A program made the position numbers and the translations under genes. The notes under the pieces were generated by a model that was not told the DNA's origin, searched no databases, and saw only the letters and a program-made list of their open reading frames with translations. From Mortierella alpina (lineage: Eukaryota > Mortierellomycota > Mortierellomycetes > Mortierellales > Mortierellaceae), in contig JANATF010000002.1 of assembly GCA_029449245.1 (NCBI GenBank), positions 2,790,001 through 2,854,000 on the forward strand: a stretch of 64,000 nucleotides of DNA, read 5' to 3'. Positions 42,957-54,098 of this stretch are shown here, one piece after another; position 1 is the first letter of the stretch, and every line of letters begins with the position of its first letter.

Positions 42957-43548
42957 ATCGAAAAAAAGGGATGATGCTTTGAACAAAGATTGAGGAAGCA
43001 AACAGAAGCCAAAAAAAACACAAAGGGAGAGGTGGTGAAAAAGGTGCAAAAAAAAATTAAAAAAAATGACACCGTCATGGAACGCGATTCTTGCGCAAAT
43101 GCTGCAATCCAGTTGACCCTTTCAGCCGTGTGCTCGCGCACGAGGCGATGTCTTGACTGGTGGACAAGGACAGTACTGAGGCGCCGAGCCGGCTCTCTGG
43201 CTCTTGGGAAATGACGCCCGAACTAGCCCAATGGGGCTCCACGGCAGGATGCGGCTATATCTGTCTCTCTCCAACCACCTTGCCTCTCATCCCCCCCCCC
43301 CCGCCACCAACCTTTAAAACATACCCAGTGCCTCTCTCTCTTGTCTCGCTCCTCTTCTCTCTTCCAGCTCTTTCTCTCTCGCAGCGCTTTCCAAACAGAC
43401 ATACATTGTCACAGCCTCTCAAATCCACTCACAAACACATCACCACCACCGCAACCTCCCTGTCAAGACATAAACACATAAACAGGCAGTTCTCCAAGTC
43501 CCGTTTCCTCAACCCCTTCGGCAACACAGGCACCTCTTACACCTCGCC
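42957..43548. promoter_or_regulatory. Divergent promoter region, Ran / copper-fist regulator
   Basis: 592 bp without a gene. Contains A-rich DNA near 43048-43066, a C-run at about 43291-43302 and a CT-rich leader up to the copper-fist ATG. No specific operator was recognised. Confidence 0.4.
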
Positions 43549-46210
43549 ATGGTCTTTGTCAACGGCCAAAAATTCGCATGGTACAGCTGCGTTCGCATCG
43601 AGAATACCATCCATCTTTTTCAGCCATGGCTCGCCGAAACCCAATTGACAATGTCTTGCGTCGTTCACTTATCTAGTGCCACTTGCATCAAAGGTCACCG
43701 TTCGACATCGTGCAACCATGGGTAAGCGGATTCGCCAAGAGCCCCATCTGTCATCCAACATCCAAACCGTTGTGGAACTTGCTTGTGGGATTTTTTGAGT
43801 TAACCACATGCTCGTCGAAATAGAGAACGACCTCTTCATGAAATCAAGAAGAAGGGCCGCCCCTCCACCCAGTGTATGCACTGCAAGGAGCTACGCAAAG
43901 CTAAACAGGTCCACGTACGCTGTATTTGTGGTCGTGAGGAAGGTTCGTTATTGTCGGCTCGCTTTTGTTGTATTTCGCAACGTAGCTGCAACCATTTCCA
44001 ACAGACGTTGATTTCTTTGTTCCGTGTAGGCTCTATCTTTTCATCGGGACTGAAGCGCACAAAGTCGCTGTCGCACGAAGGACACGCAGTGGATGCCGAG
44101 GGTCTGTGCATTAGCGACACAGGTAAGAAATCTCGCCTGGTAGTCTGGATAAAGGGAGCAACTCCTCATAGATCCCATGAATACTAACGCTCACCTTTTT
44201 TGTTGCAATATCGTATTAGATGTTCACTCCTGTGGCTGCCTTGAAGGTGGGATCTGTACATGCTGTCGGGATCGGGAAGGGCATATTGTTGTCAAACCTA
44301 GCACAACATCGTCCCGTCACAACCTCTTCCGCAGCTACTCATCAACACATCAAAGAGGCGCCACATCCTTGGATCTTGGTAAACCTGGACTGGTGCTCCA
44401 TCCACGCGAATCGTCCTCGATCTCGGGGATCCCGTCAACACAAAGTCCGGACGGATGTGCGAGCCCCGCATCAAACCTCAGTATCAGCAGCACCTTTACA
44501 GGGCTGAGGTTGTCCAGCAACGGTGTGCCTTCGCCATTGGTCAACGCTGTTGCCTCGGGATCTCCGGGAAGCGACTCTTCCCCCATTACATCGTCACCCA
44601 TGAACAGTCAGCACAACCAAATGCCAACCAACTTGTGCTTCGACTACACTAGCTCCTCCGATTACGACAGCGACCATTACCACTCGCCAGCCCCCTACAC
44701 CTACTTTCAAAACAACCTGGTCAACTATGCTATGAGCGATGCCTCGGACGACTTTGGAGACCGGGACGCGACTATGGCTCAAGATAACAACAGCAGCAGG
44801 CCAACCCCAATGAATACAGTGGCTTCCGACAGCGTTTCCGCACTTTACAGCACCATGTCGGGATTTTCATCTTCGTCGTCATCGCCTATGCCCATACAGC
44901 CTTTTATGGCATACTCTGGCAACGTACCGAACCCCGCACCGCCATCAGTTACGGAGAAGACGTGTTGCATACCTACCAGCAGCAACCCCTCTCCCACTTT
45001 GCCCGTTTCCAAGCCCTCTTTCAGCGAAAGCAACTTTACTCAGGAAGGATCTGACGCAGATGGTTGTGGCTGCGCCATTTCGGCCAGCATGTGTTGCTGT
45101 GGAGAAATGTGTGCTTGCCCAGGCTGTTTAGCCTATCCCAACAACCCAAACCAGCTGAACTCGGGTCTAGCGCAAACAGCGATAACAGCAGCATTTTCAG
45201 CCGACAAGATCGGAAGAGTTGACCAGAATATTGCTGCTGTCAGTGGCGACACATCCGTGGTCCAGTCAAACTTCACCTCAAGTGTAGTACCTAAAGGCTC
45301 GTGCTGTGGCTCCGACAAAACTAACGCCATCCTCTCGGACGACCCTTCCGACCCTGCCAATACCCATGCTCTTAACTTGAGTCGGGCATTGAGTCTCATT
45401 GGTGCTAAGGGTCAAAATGGATCCTCAACAATGACCGAGGACGTACGGCAGGCACTTCGACAAGGATTCAGCGCCCTAGATCAGTCAAGTTTAGAGTCGG
45501 CCAAGATGCAGCATCCGACATTACTCGGGGATAACGGTGTGTTGATTTGCGGCTGCGGTTGTGGACGACCTACAGTGGACTGTGCGGATTGCTTCAGGGA
45601 CATGTGCGAATTCGTTGGACAGTCTCAAGCGAAGTTACTGAAGGACGAGCTCGAGTTTGAGATGGCTATGAATCAAGAAGGCGGATATTTGGCGGACCTG
45701 GGTCTCAACTTGAACATGTCTATGGCTATGAACATGAGTCTGAGCATGAGCATGGATATGAACCCAACCGAGGGCAGCTCAGAGCCCTCCGGACTTGGTC
45801 TCGGTCAAATTCTGGAACCCTCTCAAGACGCCGACTCTCCTTTCATGTTGGAGCAGGCTCAATTGTCACACTCCGAGCAAGCAGAGATCCCACAGCAGTA
45901 TTTCCGAGCAGCGGAATCGCCTTTAAGCACTGGTCAAAACAATGCCTCCAACCAGGATCCCGGCCAGATTCCAGGTCAGAGTCAGGCACTTCACCAACCA
46001 CCTTCACCACAGGAGCAACTGGCCCATGAACAGGAACAAAGACTACGTCTACAGCTGTTAGAACAGGAGCAGATGCAGCTCTCGCAGCTGCAGCCATCGA
46101 ATCTGAATCATCTCCAGTTGGATTTTCTGGATGATGAGGATTGGAGTTTTGTTGATGAGATTCGCGAGGAAGCGCCTGGCCAGTCGATGTCTGGAATACA
46201 GAGGCCATGA
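43549..46210 (+). CDS. Copper-fist transcription factor (Mac1/Cuf1/Ace1 family)
   Basis: Five exons: 43549-43580, 43677-43721, 43824-43942, 44030-44122, 44220-46210; 759 aa, in phase. Residues 1-60 form a complete copper fist. Zinc ligands C11, C14, C23 and H25 are in FACATCIKGHRS and SCNHG. The minor-groove motif KKGRP is at 35-39, followed by QCMHCKELRKAKQVHVRC. Downstream are three Cys clusters: SCGCLEGGICTCC, CCCGEMCACPGC (spacing C-x-C-x3-C-x-C-x2-C, as in the copper-sensing repeats of Mac1/Cuf1) and CGCGCGRPTVDCADC. A Met-rich stretch lies near residues 595-611. The C-terminus is Gln/Leu/Asp-rich and could be an activation region. Such factors switch copper uptake or detoxification genes. 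The exon 3 donor is ambiguous: GTTCGT at 43943, or GTCGTG 12 nt upstream, also in phase. Confidence 0.92.
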
Positions 46211-46880
46211 GGCGTTCCAAGAACAGACTAGTACTTCACATAGAAACCAACACCGCGTTCTTCCTGTGGCATGATACATCCACCCCTCTCATAGCTCGTG
46301 CTCCAAAACGCAAAATAAATGATACCACCGTTCCCACTCACAGCGTCACACTAATTTGCGCCCTAATCCACGTACGCCGCGGCTCGACCTTATGCTCCAT
46401 GAAAGTGGACTAACGGATTAGCGCCGTGTACTGCGACACTAATGTTGTGTGCCCCTTTGACTGACCTCGACCTTGCATTAACTTGTCGAAATGTGTTTGA
46501 AATAAGGCTACACATATACATTTCGGAGCGTATCGCTCCCCCACTCTCCCAGTCTCCTAAATGCTCTTTACTCTGTGACCAATGTGAAAATAGACGAGGT
46601 CAGGGTCGTGTGTGAATGTGTCGTAATAGCCTTTTAGCATACTAGCACCCGCAAGGTGCAGTTTACTTTTTTTTTTGGAACGGGGTACCAACGTACGACG
46701 CATTACTCTTCACTCATCCAGATCTCTCAGATATAAAAGATCTCCCCCCTCCTCTCCCCATTTCCTTCTTCTATTTCACCACACTCGCTCCTCTTCCCGC
46801 CGACACTTATTCACTCATCCTAAACAGACACGCCCTGCTCTTCCCTCCAGTCCCCAGAAAACGCGTTTATTATTTTCATA
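46211..46880. other. Intergenic: copper-fist 3' end and promoter of the small surface protein
   Basis: No gene seen. The first half is the 3' side of the copper-fist gene. The second half holds a T-run (46669-46677), a TATA box and a CT-rich leader for the next gene. Confidence 0.5.
46731..46738 (+). promoter_or_regulatory. TATA box (TATAAAAG-type) of the small surface-protein gene
   Basis: ATATAAAAGA lies about 145 bp before the ATG at 46881 and is followed by a CT-rich leader. This is the arrangement of a strongly expressed fungal gene. Confidence 0.6.
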
Positions 46881-47231
46881 ATGAAGTTCTCCTCGTCCGC
46901 CGTTATCCTCGCCTCTTTGGTTGTCGCCTTGGCCATGTCTAACACCGTGAGCGCCGCGCCTCCCAAGGCCAGCGGAACCGCCTCTGAGGGCGGTCCTACT
47001 CATACTAGCGGTGACAAGCCCAAGCCAACCTCCACTGGCGGCGCTGGCGTCGGCCCCACAGTTCCAGTCGTTCCTCCTCCCAGCCTCTCTGGAGGACCCA
47101 TTGCTCCCTCTGGCTCTGGCTCTGGAACTACTCCCACACCCTCCGTGCACTCCTCTGCCAACGGCAGGATCGGATCCTCCTTCTTGGTCACTGTCGCCGG
47201 TATCGGCGCCGCCATGGCCGTCGGCTTGTAA
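46881..47231 (+). CDS. Small secreted, probably GPI-anchored Ser/Thr/Pro/Gly-rich protein
   Basis: Single exon, 116 aa. MKFSSSAVILASLVVALA is a clear signal peptide with likely cleavage after VSA near residue 24. The mature part is short, with no Cys, and rich in Gly, Ser, Thr and Pro (GGPTHTSGDKPKPTSTGG, GSGSGTTPTP), suggesting O-glycosylation. The C-terminus SSFLVTVAGIGAAMAVGL is a hydrophobic tail right after a small-residue stretch (SSANGR), the layout of a GPI-attachment signal. Codon use is strongly biased to C-ending codons and a TATA box precedes it, both consistent with high expression. I recognise no named family; it is probably a cell-wall or plasma-membrane surface protein. Confidence 0.82.
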   Translation: MKFSSSAVILASLVVALAMSNTVSAAPPKASGTASEGGPTHTSGDKPKPTSTGGAGVGPTVPVVPPPSLSGGPIAPSGSGSGTTPTPSVHSSANGRIGSSFLVTVAGIGAAMAVGL

Positions 47232-49060
47232 TGACAAAACGCCAATACAATCTTCACTTACCAAAAAACAAAATGACCAATTTGTGATCTAAGAGCCTCT
47301 TATCCAATCTGAAGCAACAACAACAAAACGCCTTTCGCCTAGTCTTTGCTCTATAGAATAGTTAATATACTTGACTAGTCTCGAAAAATACATTTGTGTT
47401 CAGCTGGACAAAAGAATTGTTGTCTTTGAGCAAAGAGTGGGGATTGGATAGGCGGCGCCCAGTGCTCTACAATTTGGCGCCCAAGAGGTTGAACCTCAAA
47501 CTTAGAAAATGTCCTCAACAATGTGTTCTTGGTGGTCTGCAGTGGCTCGAATCATGGCCACAAAAAGGGCCAGATGAAGCGGCCATGTAGGTACTGGTGG
47601 AGGTGTGAATGGGTGTTTGAGGATTAGAGACGCCCCGATAGCCAGCTCTTGAGTAATGAAAGTGAGATATCGACGTAAGTTGTTGATAGGAAAAGCGAGA
47701 TATGGTCCTGCTCAAATATTACTATTCCTGACCCAGCAGGTCCAACTGACCTGACACTTCTGTCGTTAGAGTCTTCAGCATCAAAGTGGCAAATACACCT
47801 GGCGACCTTTCCACATCCACCAGTCTTGTGTGTAAGATGAACAAGCGCCTTTTTATCTGCCACTTTCCCTGCTCTTGGCGAACGGCAATGGCATTCGTGA
47901 ACTGGCCTACGAAAGAGAACAGTGATCAATAGTCTTCATGGTTGCTCGGCCATCGCTTACGTGTGGCCATATGACAGGAAAGGATGTCCTTCTCTCCTTT
48001 CTCTTTCTCTTTTCAACACATAAATCCGCTCTCATCAGTTCATCGAAGCATGCTGTCCCTCAGCTTGCTTCCCAACAACCATTCCCCTCCACCCGTGCCG
48101 GCCATGCCATATCCGCCTGTGGCCGGGTGCTTGCCCAATGAGGTCTCGCCAGTACGAGGTATGTTTTTCAGCGGACTCACAACAGGCGACGAGAGCCCTT
48201 TCTCTCTTCCAATTATTGACCTCCTCGTTCGCACCCGTGTAAATAGACCCACGCGGACCCCTTCCCCGGGCGCAGCAATATACCTACCACCACCACTAGC
48301 CGCCTGCGCTGGACACCAACAAGTGTGTGGAACATTCCTCCCAGGAATGCCATCCAGACAGCTGCGCAGAGTTGACACAGTCAGTGATAAAGCCAGCAAT
48401 AATGGTACGCGTCTGCCGTGCAACCAACATGTGAGGACTTGGTTATGTGTCAACATGTAAGCTCACGCTTTTGTATCTGCATCCCATGCTCTACGCACAC
48501 GGTAGCACTCCCCAAGTGCAATTATTTACTTTGATAAGTAGTCATTTGAGTAACGCCAGTGTGTTGTGTATATATGTGTACCTCACGAATGCTTGATGCA
48601 CCTGTGGGAGTGAAGACAAGTGAGTGAGCGAGCGGGGATGTAAAAAAAAAACTAGCCTTTGCAAGAAGGCAGAGCACAGGCCACGCCAAGTTGCAGCTGC
48701 ACTCGCATGCAGCGTCATTTTGTACAACACATGCAATGAGGAGAAAAGTAGAAAATAGGAGAACATGGGACACATAGGGGGATCAAAGTGACTTCGGAGA
48801 TGAAAGGGGAGATGAAAGGAGGATGAAAATTGATTTATTTCTATGCGTTTGGGTCTAGGCACCACCAGGGTGCCATGAGAGGGGAGGGAGCATGACGGTT
48901 GGTCTCTATCTAGGGTGATTTGCGCTACGAAGGAGATGGAGCAGGTTGTACAAGTGTCTAAAGGGGAACGAGTCGGTGAAGGTGGGGTGCAAAGGGCTGA
49001 TCTACAGTATTTGGGTGCAAGATGGAGAGCGGTGAAGACGTCTGAGGCTTACTGTCCCTT
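47232..49060. other. Gene-poor region with weak candidate Cys-rich exons
   Basis: No firm gene. On the minus strand, an internal exon-like piece at 47906-47751 reads HECHCRSPRAGKV and GGCGKVARCICHFDAED, with a good CGTAG acceptor and a GTCAGT donor. It can be joined in phase to 47647-47515, ending CGHDSSHCRPPRTHC and a stop. Open frames on both strands at 47984-48460 also carry several Cys, and none is convincing. The rest is unremarkable AT-moderate DNA, with an A-run near 48642-48650. Confidence 0.25.
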
Positions 49061-49621
49061 TTACACCATGATTGGTGGCCAAGGACCGCGCTTGGGCTCG
49101 TACGCGATCCATCCATCAGGCTTTGGGATCGTTGCATCGTAGCGGAAAGCGTTCTCGGAGTCATCCTTGTGCTGCTTCAGACAATGCTCTCGCGTCGAGT
49201 CTCGTCTTGCAGAGCTCGACTGACAGTAGTTGCAGGTGTAGGGCTTGTAGTCCGGGTAGTGGGTGTCGCGGTGTCTCTTCACAGGGTCTGAACGGGCGCT
49301 GTGGTAGTCGCACATCGGAAAATTGCAAAAGTAGTGGTAGGTGATAGTCTGACCGTTGGCACCTTGCTGCTGAACGGCGTTCATGTTGGCCTGTGCAAAG
49401 CCATTCAGGGCATTGGGATCCATATGTTGCATGCCCATGGAGCCAGTGGAGAAGGACGAGTGCGAGCTGGCGCCCGAGTACGATGAGTCCGAGTCCGAAT
49501 CCTCAAAGAACGGGTTGGATCCGTCATGGTGGAGGTGGTGGCCATTGTAGGCGAGCATATCAGAAGGAGTGCAGGTGGGATCCATTGTGGCAAGGATAGA
49601 GGCTGGAGTGAGGAAGGCCAT
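49061..49621 (-). CDS. Small two-finger C2H2-type zinc-finger protein
   Basis: Single exon on the minus strand, 186 aa. Finger 1 is C99-x4-C-x12-H-x3-H (CNFPMCDYHSARSDPVKRH); finger 2 is C130-x2-C-x12-H-x4-H (CNYCQSSSARRDSTREH). They are linked by YPDYKPYT, close to a TGEKP-like linker. The N-terminal half is acidic and Ser-rich (FFEDSDSDSSYSG), possibly an activation region. A conserved-looking C-terminal tail (PDGWIAYEPKRGPWPP) follows. It is probably a DNA-binding regulator; I do not recognise the family. A donor-like GTAAGC on the minus strand at 50222 suggests a spliced 5' leader extending about 600 bp upstream. Confidence 0.75.
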   Translation of the reverse strand: MAFLTPASILATMDPTCTPSDMLAYNGHHLHHDGSNPFFEDSDSDSSYSGASSHSSFSTGSMGMQHMDPNALNGFAQANMNAVQQQGANGQTITYHYFCNFPMCDYHSARSDPVKRHRDTHYPDYKPYTCNYCQSSSARRDSTREHCLKQHKDDSENAFRYDATIPKPDGWIAYEPKRGPWPPIMV

Positions 49622-52600
49622 GATAATGAAGAGAGGTGATTGTCGTGATTTATTTTCGCGTGTGGAGGAGAGTCGACGCGTTGAGAGGATTGGAGGATGA
49701 ACGAGAGTATGGACGAGGAAGGTAGAGTACGGAAGACGCGGTTAGAGGCCGTTGGCAAGGACAGAAGCAAAGGTCGATATTTGTACCAAAGACGTTGGAT
49801 CCATACCTTTTATAAAGTTTAAAGTGTCGGAGAGTGTGTGGTCGATCCGAGATTCTGGGATGCCTGAGCGTATGTGAGCCGGTAGCTTGTTCTATGGGGT
49901 AGTGAAAATAGATTTTGCATAGAACACAGTTAGCAAGGAGGGGAGGTAGGAAAGGGTGCAAAGGGTGTAGAGGCAAGAGACCACAGGAGGCAGAGCCAAT
50001 ATAAAAAAAGAGGAGACAGAAGGAGAGATAGGATGATGGAGAGAGTCTCTTATGGTTCATAGAAAACCATGTTGGCGAGCCCACAAATATAGCAGGGTCG
50101 AGGGTGACGAGGGAGGATGCATCCATTGTGCATCAAAGGACGATGCCAGTTCGCGTAAACTGTGGGGAGCACAAAGAGGACGAGGGAGGATGGACCGTGA
50201 GAGAACCCATACGTGTGCTTACCAAGTGTTGGCTTGCAGTGTGTGAAGTTGATGAGAGTGGAGTGCCTGGGGTGTGTCGTGAAAGAAAGAGAATGGTGTG
50301 GTGAGGATGATATTTATACTTCTCTCTCGCTCTTTTCCGTTCTGTTTTCTATATGGTTTCCTAGGAGAGAGTGTTTTTTAACCCTTTTTTTATCTTTCGC
50401 TCCGAAGGGTGAGTTCAACAGCCCGGTGTTCATACTATTGTTCCTGCCTTCACGAAATGCGTGTATGTAATGCAATGATGACTTGAATACTCTACTGTGC
50501 CTGGCTCTCGTTTTCTTTTCTTATGATAATCCCTGCGTTAAGGACCGTGTATTCCCAGGTCGGAGGAGCAGGGAGATATTATCAAACACATCATCAAGCT
50601 AGAAACCAAAGGGAGAGGGAAAGGACGGGGGTACGGGGGGGTAGATGCCGACATCAAAAATATAAGAAAGAATAGGGAGCCATTGAGCACATTGAAAACA
50701 CACCGGTCGGACCGAGACCGTTGCTTATTTCTTTTTCTCGTTGTAATGGCGATGGGACATAGTGGAGCTGTGCCAAAATGAGGGTCTAGAAGGGGGGATG
50801 AGGACATCAAGAAAAGAAAAAAGAAGACTACACACTCATAGACGCAACAGAAAAGAAGGGGACAGGGTGATTGTAGGCCAAAGTGAGGGGTGAGGCAGAC
50901 AACAACTGACTGGCCGATCAGAGTAGCTGCAGTTGGCAAACTGACCACCTGCGATGCAGTTGAGCGCGATTACCAAAACCTAGTGCGACAACGACCAGGC
51001 GAGAAGGAACACAGGGATGACAGGGAGGGGGACAAGGACCCCACTCGGGGCAACAAGAGAAAGAGAGGGAGATGACTGCGATGAGAGCAAGATAGATGAG
51101 CGAGAGGATGCACAGGACACATCGAGTTAAGAATACTCTAGACGAAACAGTGAACGACACAAGAGCGCACTGAACATGAAACGATCCCTCTTTTTTCACT
51201 CTCTTTCTCGTCCTCGATAACTGTCGGGATGATACTCACTGTGTGCACATCCCTTTTGTGTCCTATTTCCCTCTGTCTCTTCTTTCTCTCTCGTGCTCTT
51301 TCTCTCTCGTTCTCTGCATGCGTGTACTGAATGGGGTGTCCGAGCGAGCTGGTTTCTTCTCCTTTTTTCCCTTCTAGGGCGAGTGCAGGACAATCCACTC
51401 TATGCTGCACCCGCCCAAATGATGCCCGTTAGTCAGAGCATGTACTGTGAGGAGATGCACACAATAAAAAAAAACGCTCAAACCACATTTACTACATACA
51501 GGTGAGCAAGGTACATGTATACACATACAGTCTGCCTATACCACATCACACAAATCACCGTGCGCTCGAGCAAACAACAAAATACACTCGGCAATCAGCC
51601 CTAGATGCACAAACTTCGCCGCCTATCTATCTCATTACATAGGCTGCGAACAAAGCACACAGGCCGTTTCTTCACGCTACTCCAGGCCATCATCGAAATT
51701 ATCCAACCACTTTTGTATATCGCAACGGCATCGGATAAGCATAACGTTGATGCCGAGCGGTACTCGTCCGCCGCTTGAGTATCAGGGCGCGACCCAGGAC
51801 AAAATAATGCAGGAGTCTGCGGCCTCAGGGACAGCGATGATAGCGAGTTTCACGGAACTCGCACGACCGTGATCCCAATCAGTCTATGTTGCTCATCAAA
51901 GTTGCGCCGAGTGTGCTGCAGCTTTGCTGATGCTGCCTGCATCCGGATCAGGGAACGAGATGAGCTGAGTGGTCCACTCCAGACGGCCCTGGGTTCGCCA
52001 CAATTAGGGTAGGGGCAAAAAAGCCTTACCTTTTTTTAGTCAGGTCCTGATGGAAAATCTGAGAGTGCAGCTCTGAATCTTGAACTCCTGCAGACCAGAC
52101 CGTTTTTATGTTCTTTTTTCACAACCACCCAATTTTATTCGACGGTACCTTCGGCAACCACACTTTGCCCTCTACGCCCCCCGCTCCCCTATACGAGGGC
52201 TTTCTGGTTCAATGTTCGTGACAGGGTACTCTAGTGCACTGTACCACCAGAGAAAAGCACACGCTTAATCTCAAACACGTCGAGAAGCCCGCATTCTGGG
52301 ACAGGAGCAAAAGCTCCAGTTTTGTATGCTTATGAAATCTGAGTGCCCGTGTTACAAGCAAACGGTTACGGATGCATGTGTTGTGGCTCCGCAGATTTGT
52401 AAAGCACCGATTATGTTTATTTTGTTTACATCCATGTACTTTTCTACTTATTTTTTTGTGTTTTGGCCGTTATTCTTAGTACAGGGACATGGCGGCCCCC
52501 CGTCTTCTGCGGATGCTCTGACTCTTCCGCGCAGTTTTCTCAAAAAAAGATCAGCAGTACGCGGCCTTTCAAGGGTTCCGTGTGCAACCACGCTTACACA

Positions 52601-52759
52601 ATGCGTGGTATTTCAAGATCGTATCTGGACCGAGTTGGTGCTCGATCAATTGTACCAAGAACGAAAAGAAAGAAAGTATATGGGCATGCAGGTGTTTCTG
52701 CAGGCTAGCATATAGGACAAATCAATAGTCAGAGACGTGAAATACCGCCACCTGAACGC
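49622..52759. other. Gene-free region upstream of the zinc-finger gene, bordering the repeat island
   Basis: About 3.1 kb. The part near 49622-50330 looks like leader/promoter of the zinc-finger gene: GA-rich on the plus strand, with a candidate leader intron donor at 50222. 51185-51310 is a CT-rich block. From 51500 on the DNA has no long plausible coding frame; the longest (52326-52715) is low in coding character. I see no RNA gene. Confidence 0.4.
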
Positions 52760-52886
52760 ACCTTTTTAGATCGGGCCAGCGAGATACCTGTATGGTCGGC
52801 TAGTTCAAAGCGATCTCGATCGTCCGAGCCGCTTAAATTGCAAATATAACCAATTTCAAGAATCTGCGAGATTCGCCATCGCAATG

Positions 52887-54098
52887 GGCCCTACTCTTGC
52901 TGAAAAGGTCGATTTCGCAACTCAGATGGTGAAGATGAACAGACCAAGAAAAGAGTGCCTGGCGCGATGCAGCACACTTTTAGGGCTCCGGAAAAGTGAA
53001 TGGGATGATCTGGCGCCAAAAACAGAGCATGATCAAAATCGTCTGCCAAGCTGGGGCCAAACGATCACTATTAGAGATGGGGCTCTCGATGGCTACCTGA
53101 TGGTTCCGGTAGCAGTGCATGGCACCCAGTGGAGAATTCTCTGGTGCGATGCATGGTGTTTATACAGCACTATATGTCATTTTACACAGCGCACAAACCT
53201 AAAAAATCAATGGCCCACTGTGCCTGAGTTTCCATGCACCCGCACATGGCCCATAGGAACCGTATGGCGCCTCTTATTGGCCGATCAGGGTCGGATCTTG
53301 TAGATGCTCGTCGACTAGTGCCGAAATGCGTATAATGCGATGCTACCAGTACGGTGGGCTTCTCCAGAGCGAGCTCGATCGTCCGTGCTGGTTGAATTGC
53401 ATTTATAACCAATTTCAAGATTCTGCAAGATTCGCCATCGCAATGAGCCTTGCCCTACTCTTGTTGAAAAGGTCGACTCCGCAACTCAGATTGCAAAGAT
53501 AAATAAACCAAGAAAAAAGTGTCTTGCCAGATGTAGCAGACTTCCAGAGCTCGAGAAAAGTGAACGGGCGCCAAAAACTGCATTAGCAAAGTCGCCTCCC
53601 AGAGCTGACGCCAAATGCTATGAAAGAGCCCTAGGAGCCGCAATGGCTCCGTATGGCTACCGGTTGGTCATGGTAGCGATGCTAGGCACTCATTGCGATC
53701 CGCCAGAACTCTCTGGTGCGCTGCATGGTGTTTATACAGCATTATATGTCATTTTGCACAGCTCGCAAACCTAAAAAATGCACCGACCCACTGTGCCTGA
53801 GATCCCAGTTGCACTTGCATATTTGCATATGGGCCATAGCATCCATATGGTGCCTCTTATTGGCCGATCAGGGTCGGATCTTGTAGATGCTCGTCGACTA
53901 GTGCCAAAATGCGTATAATGCGATGCTGCCGGTACGGTGGGCTTGTCGAGAGTGAGCTCGATCGTCTGAGCTGCTTGAAATGCATTTATAACCATTTTCA
54001 AGAATCAGTGCAATTCGCCTTCGCAATGGGCCCCCTGCCTTTGAGGAATGAGTCGATTCCCCAACTCAGATGGTGAAGATGAGCAAACCAAGAAAACA
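52887..54098 (+). repeat. Left arm of a 1.21-kb near-perfect inverted repeat
   Basis: Every base at position p pairs with position 109668-p in the right arm, with no indel. All compared stretches are identical except two substitutions near the inner end (54020 and 54034). Outer identity stops abruptly at GGCCCTACTC (52887). Inner identity decays after 54098 to the ordinary divergence between monomers. The arm contains about two monomers. Confidence 0.9.

Noticed and set aside
52884-53303. 139-codon ORF inside the left arm (also as a mirror copy at 56784-56365)
   Set aside because: The frame is not kept in the other, diverged monomers because of indels, and the right-arm copy lacks the ATG because identity begins after it. 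It is most likely chance within a repeat.
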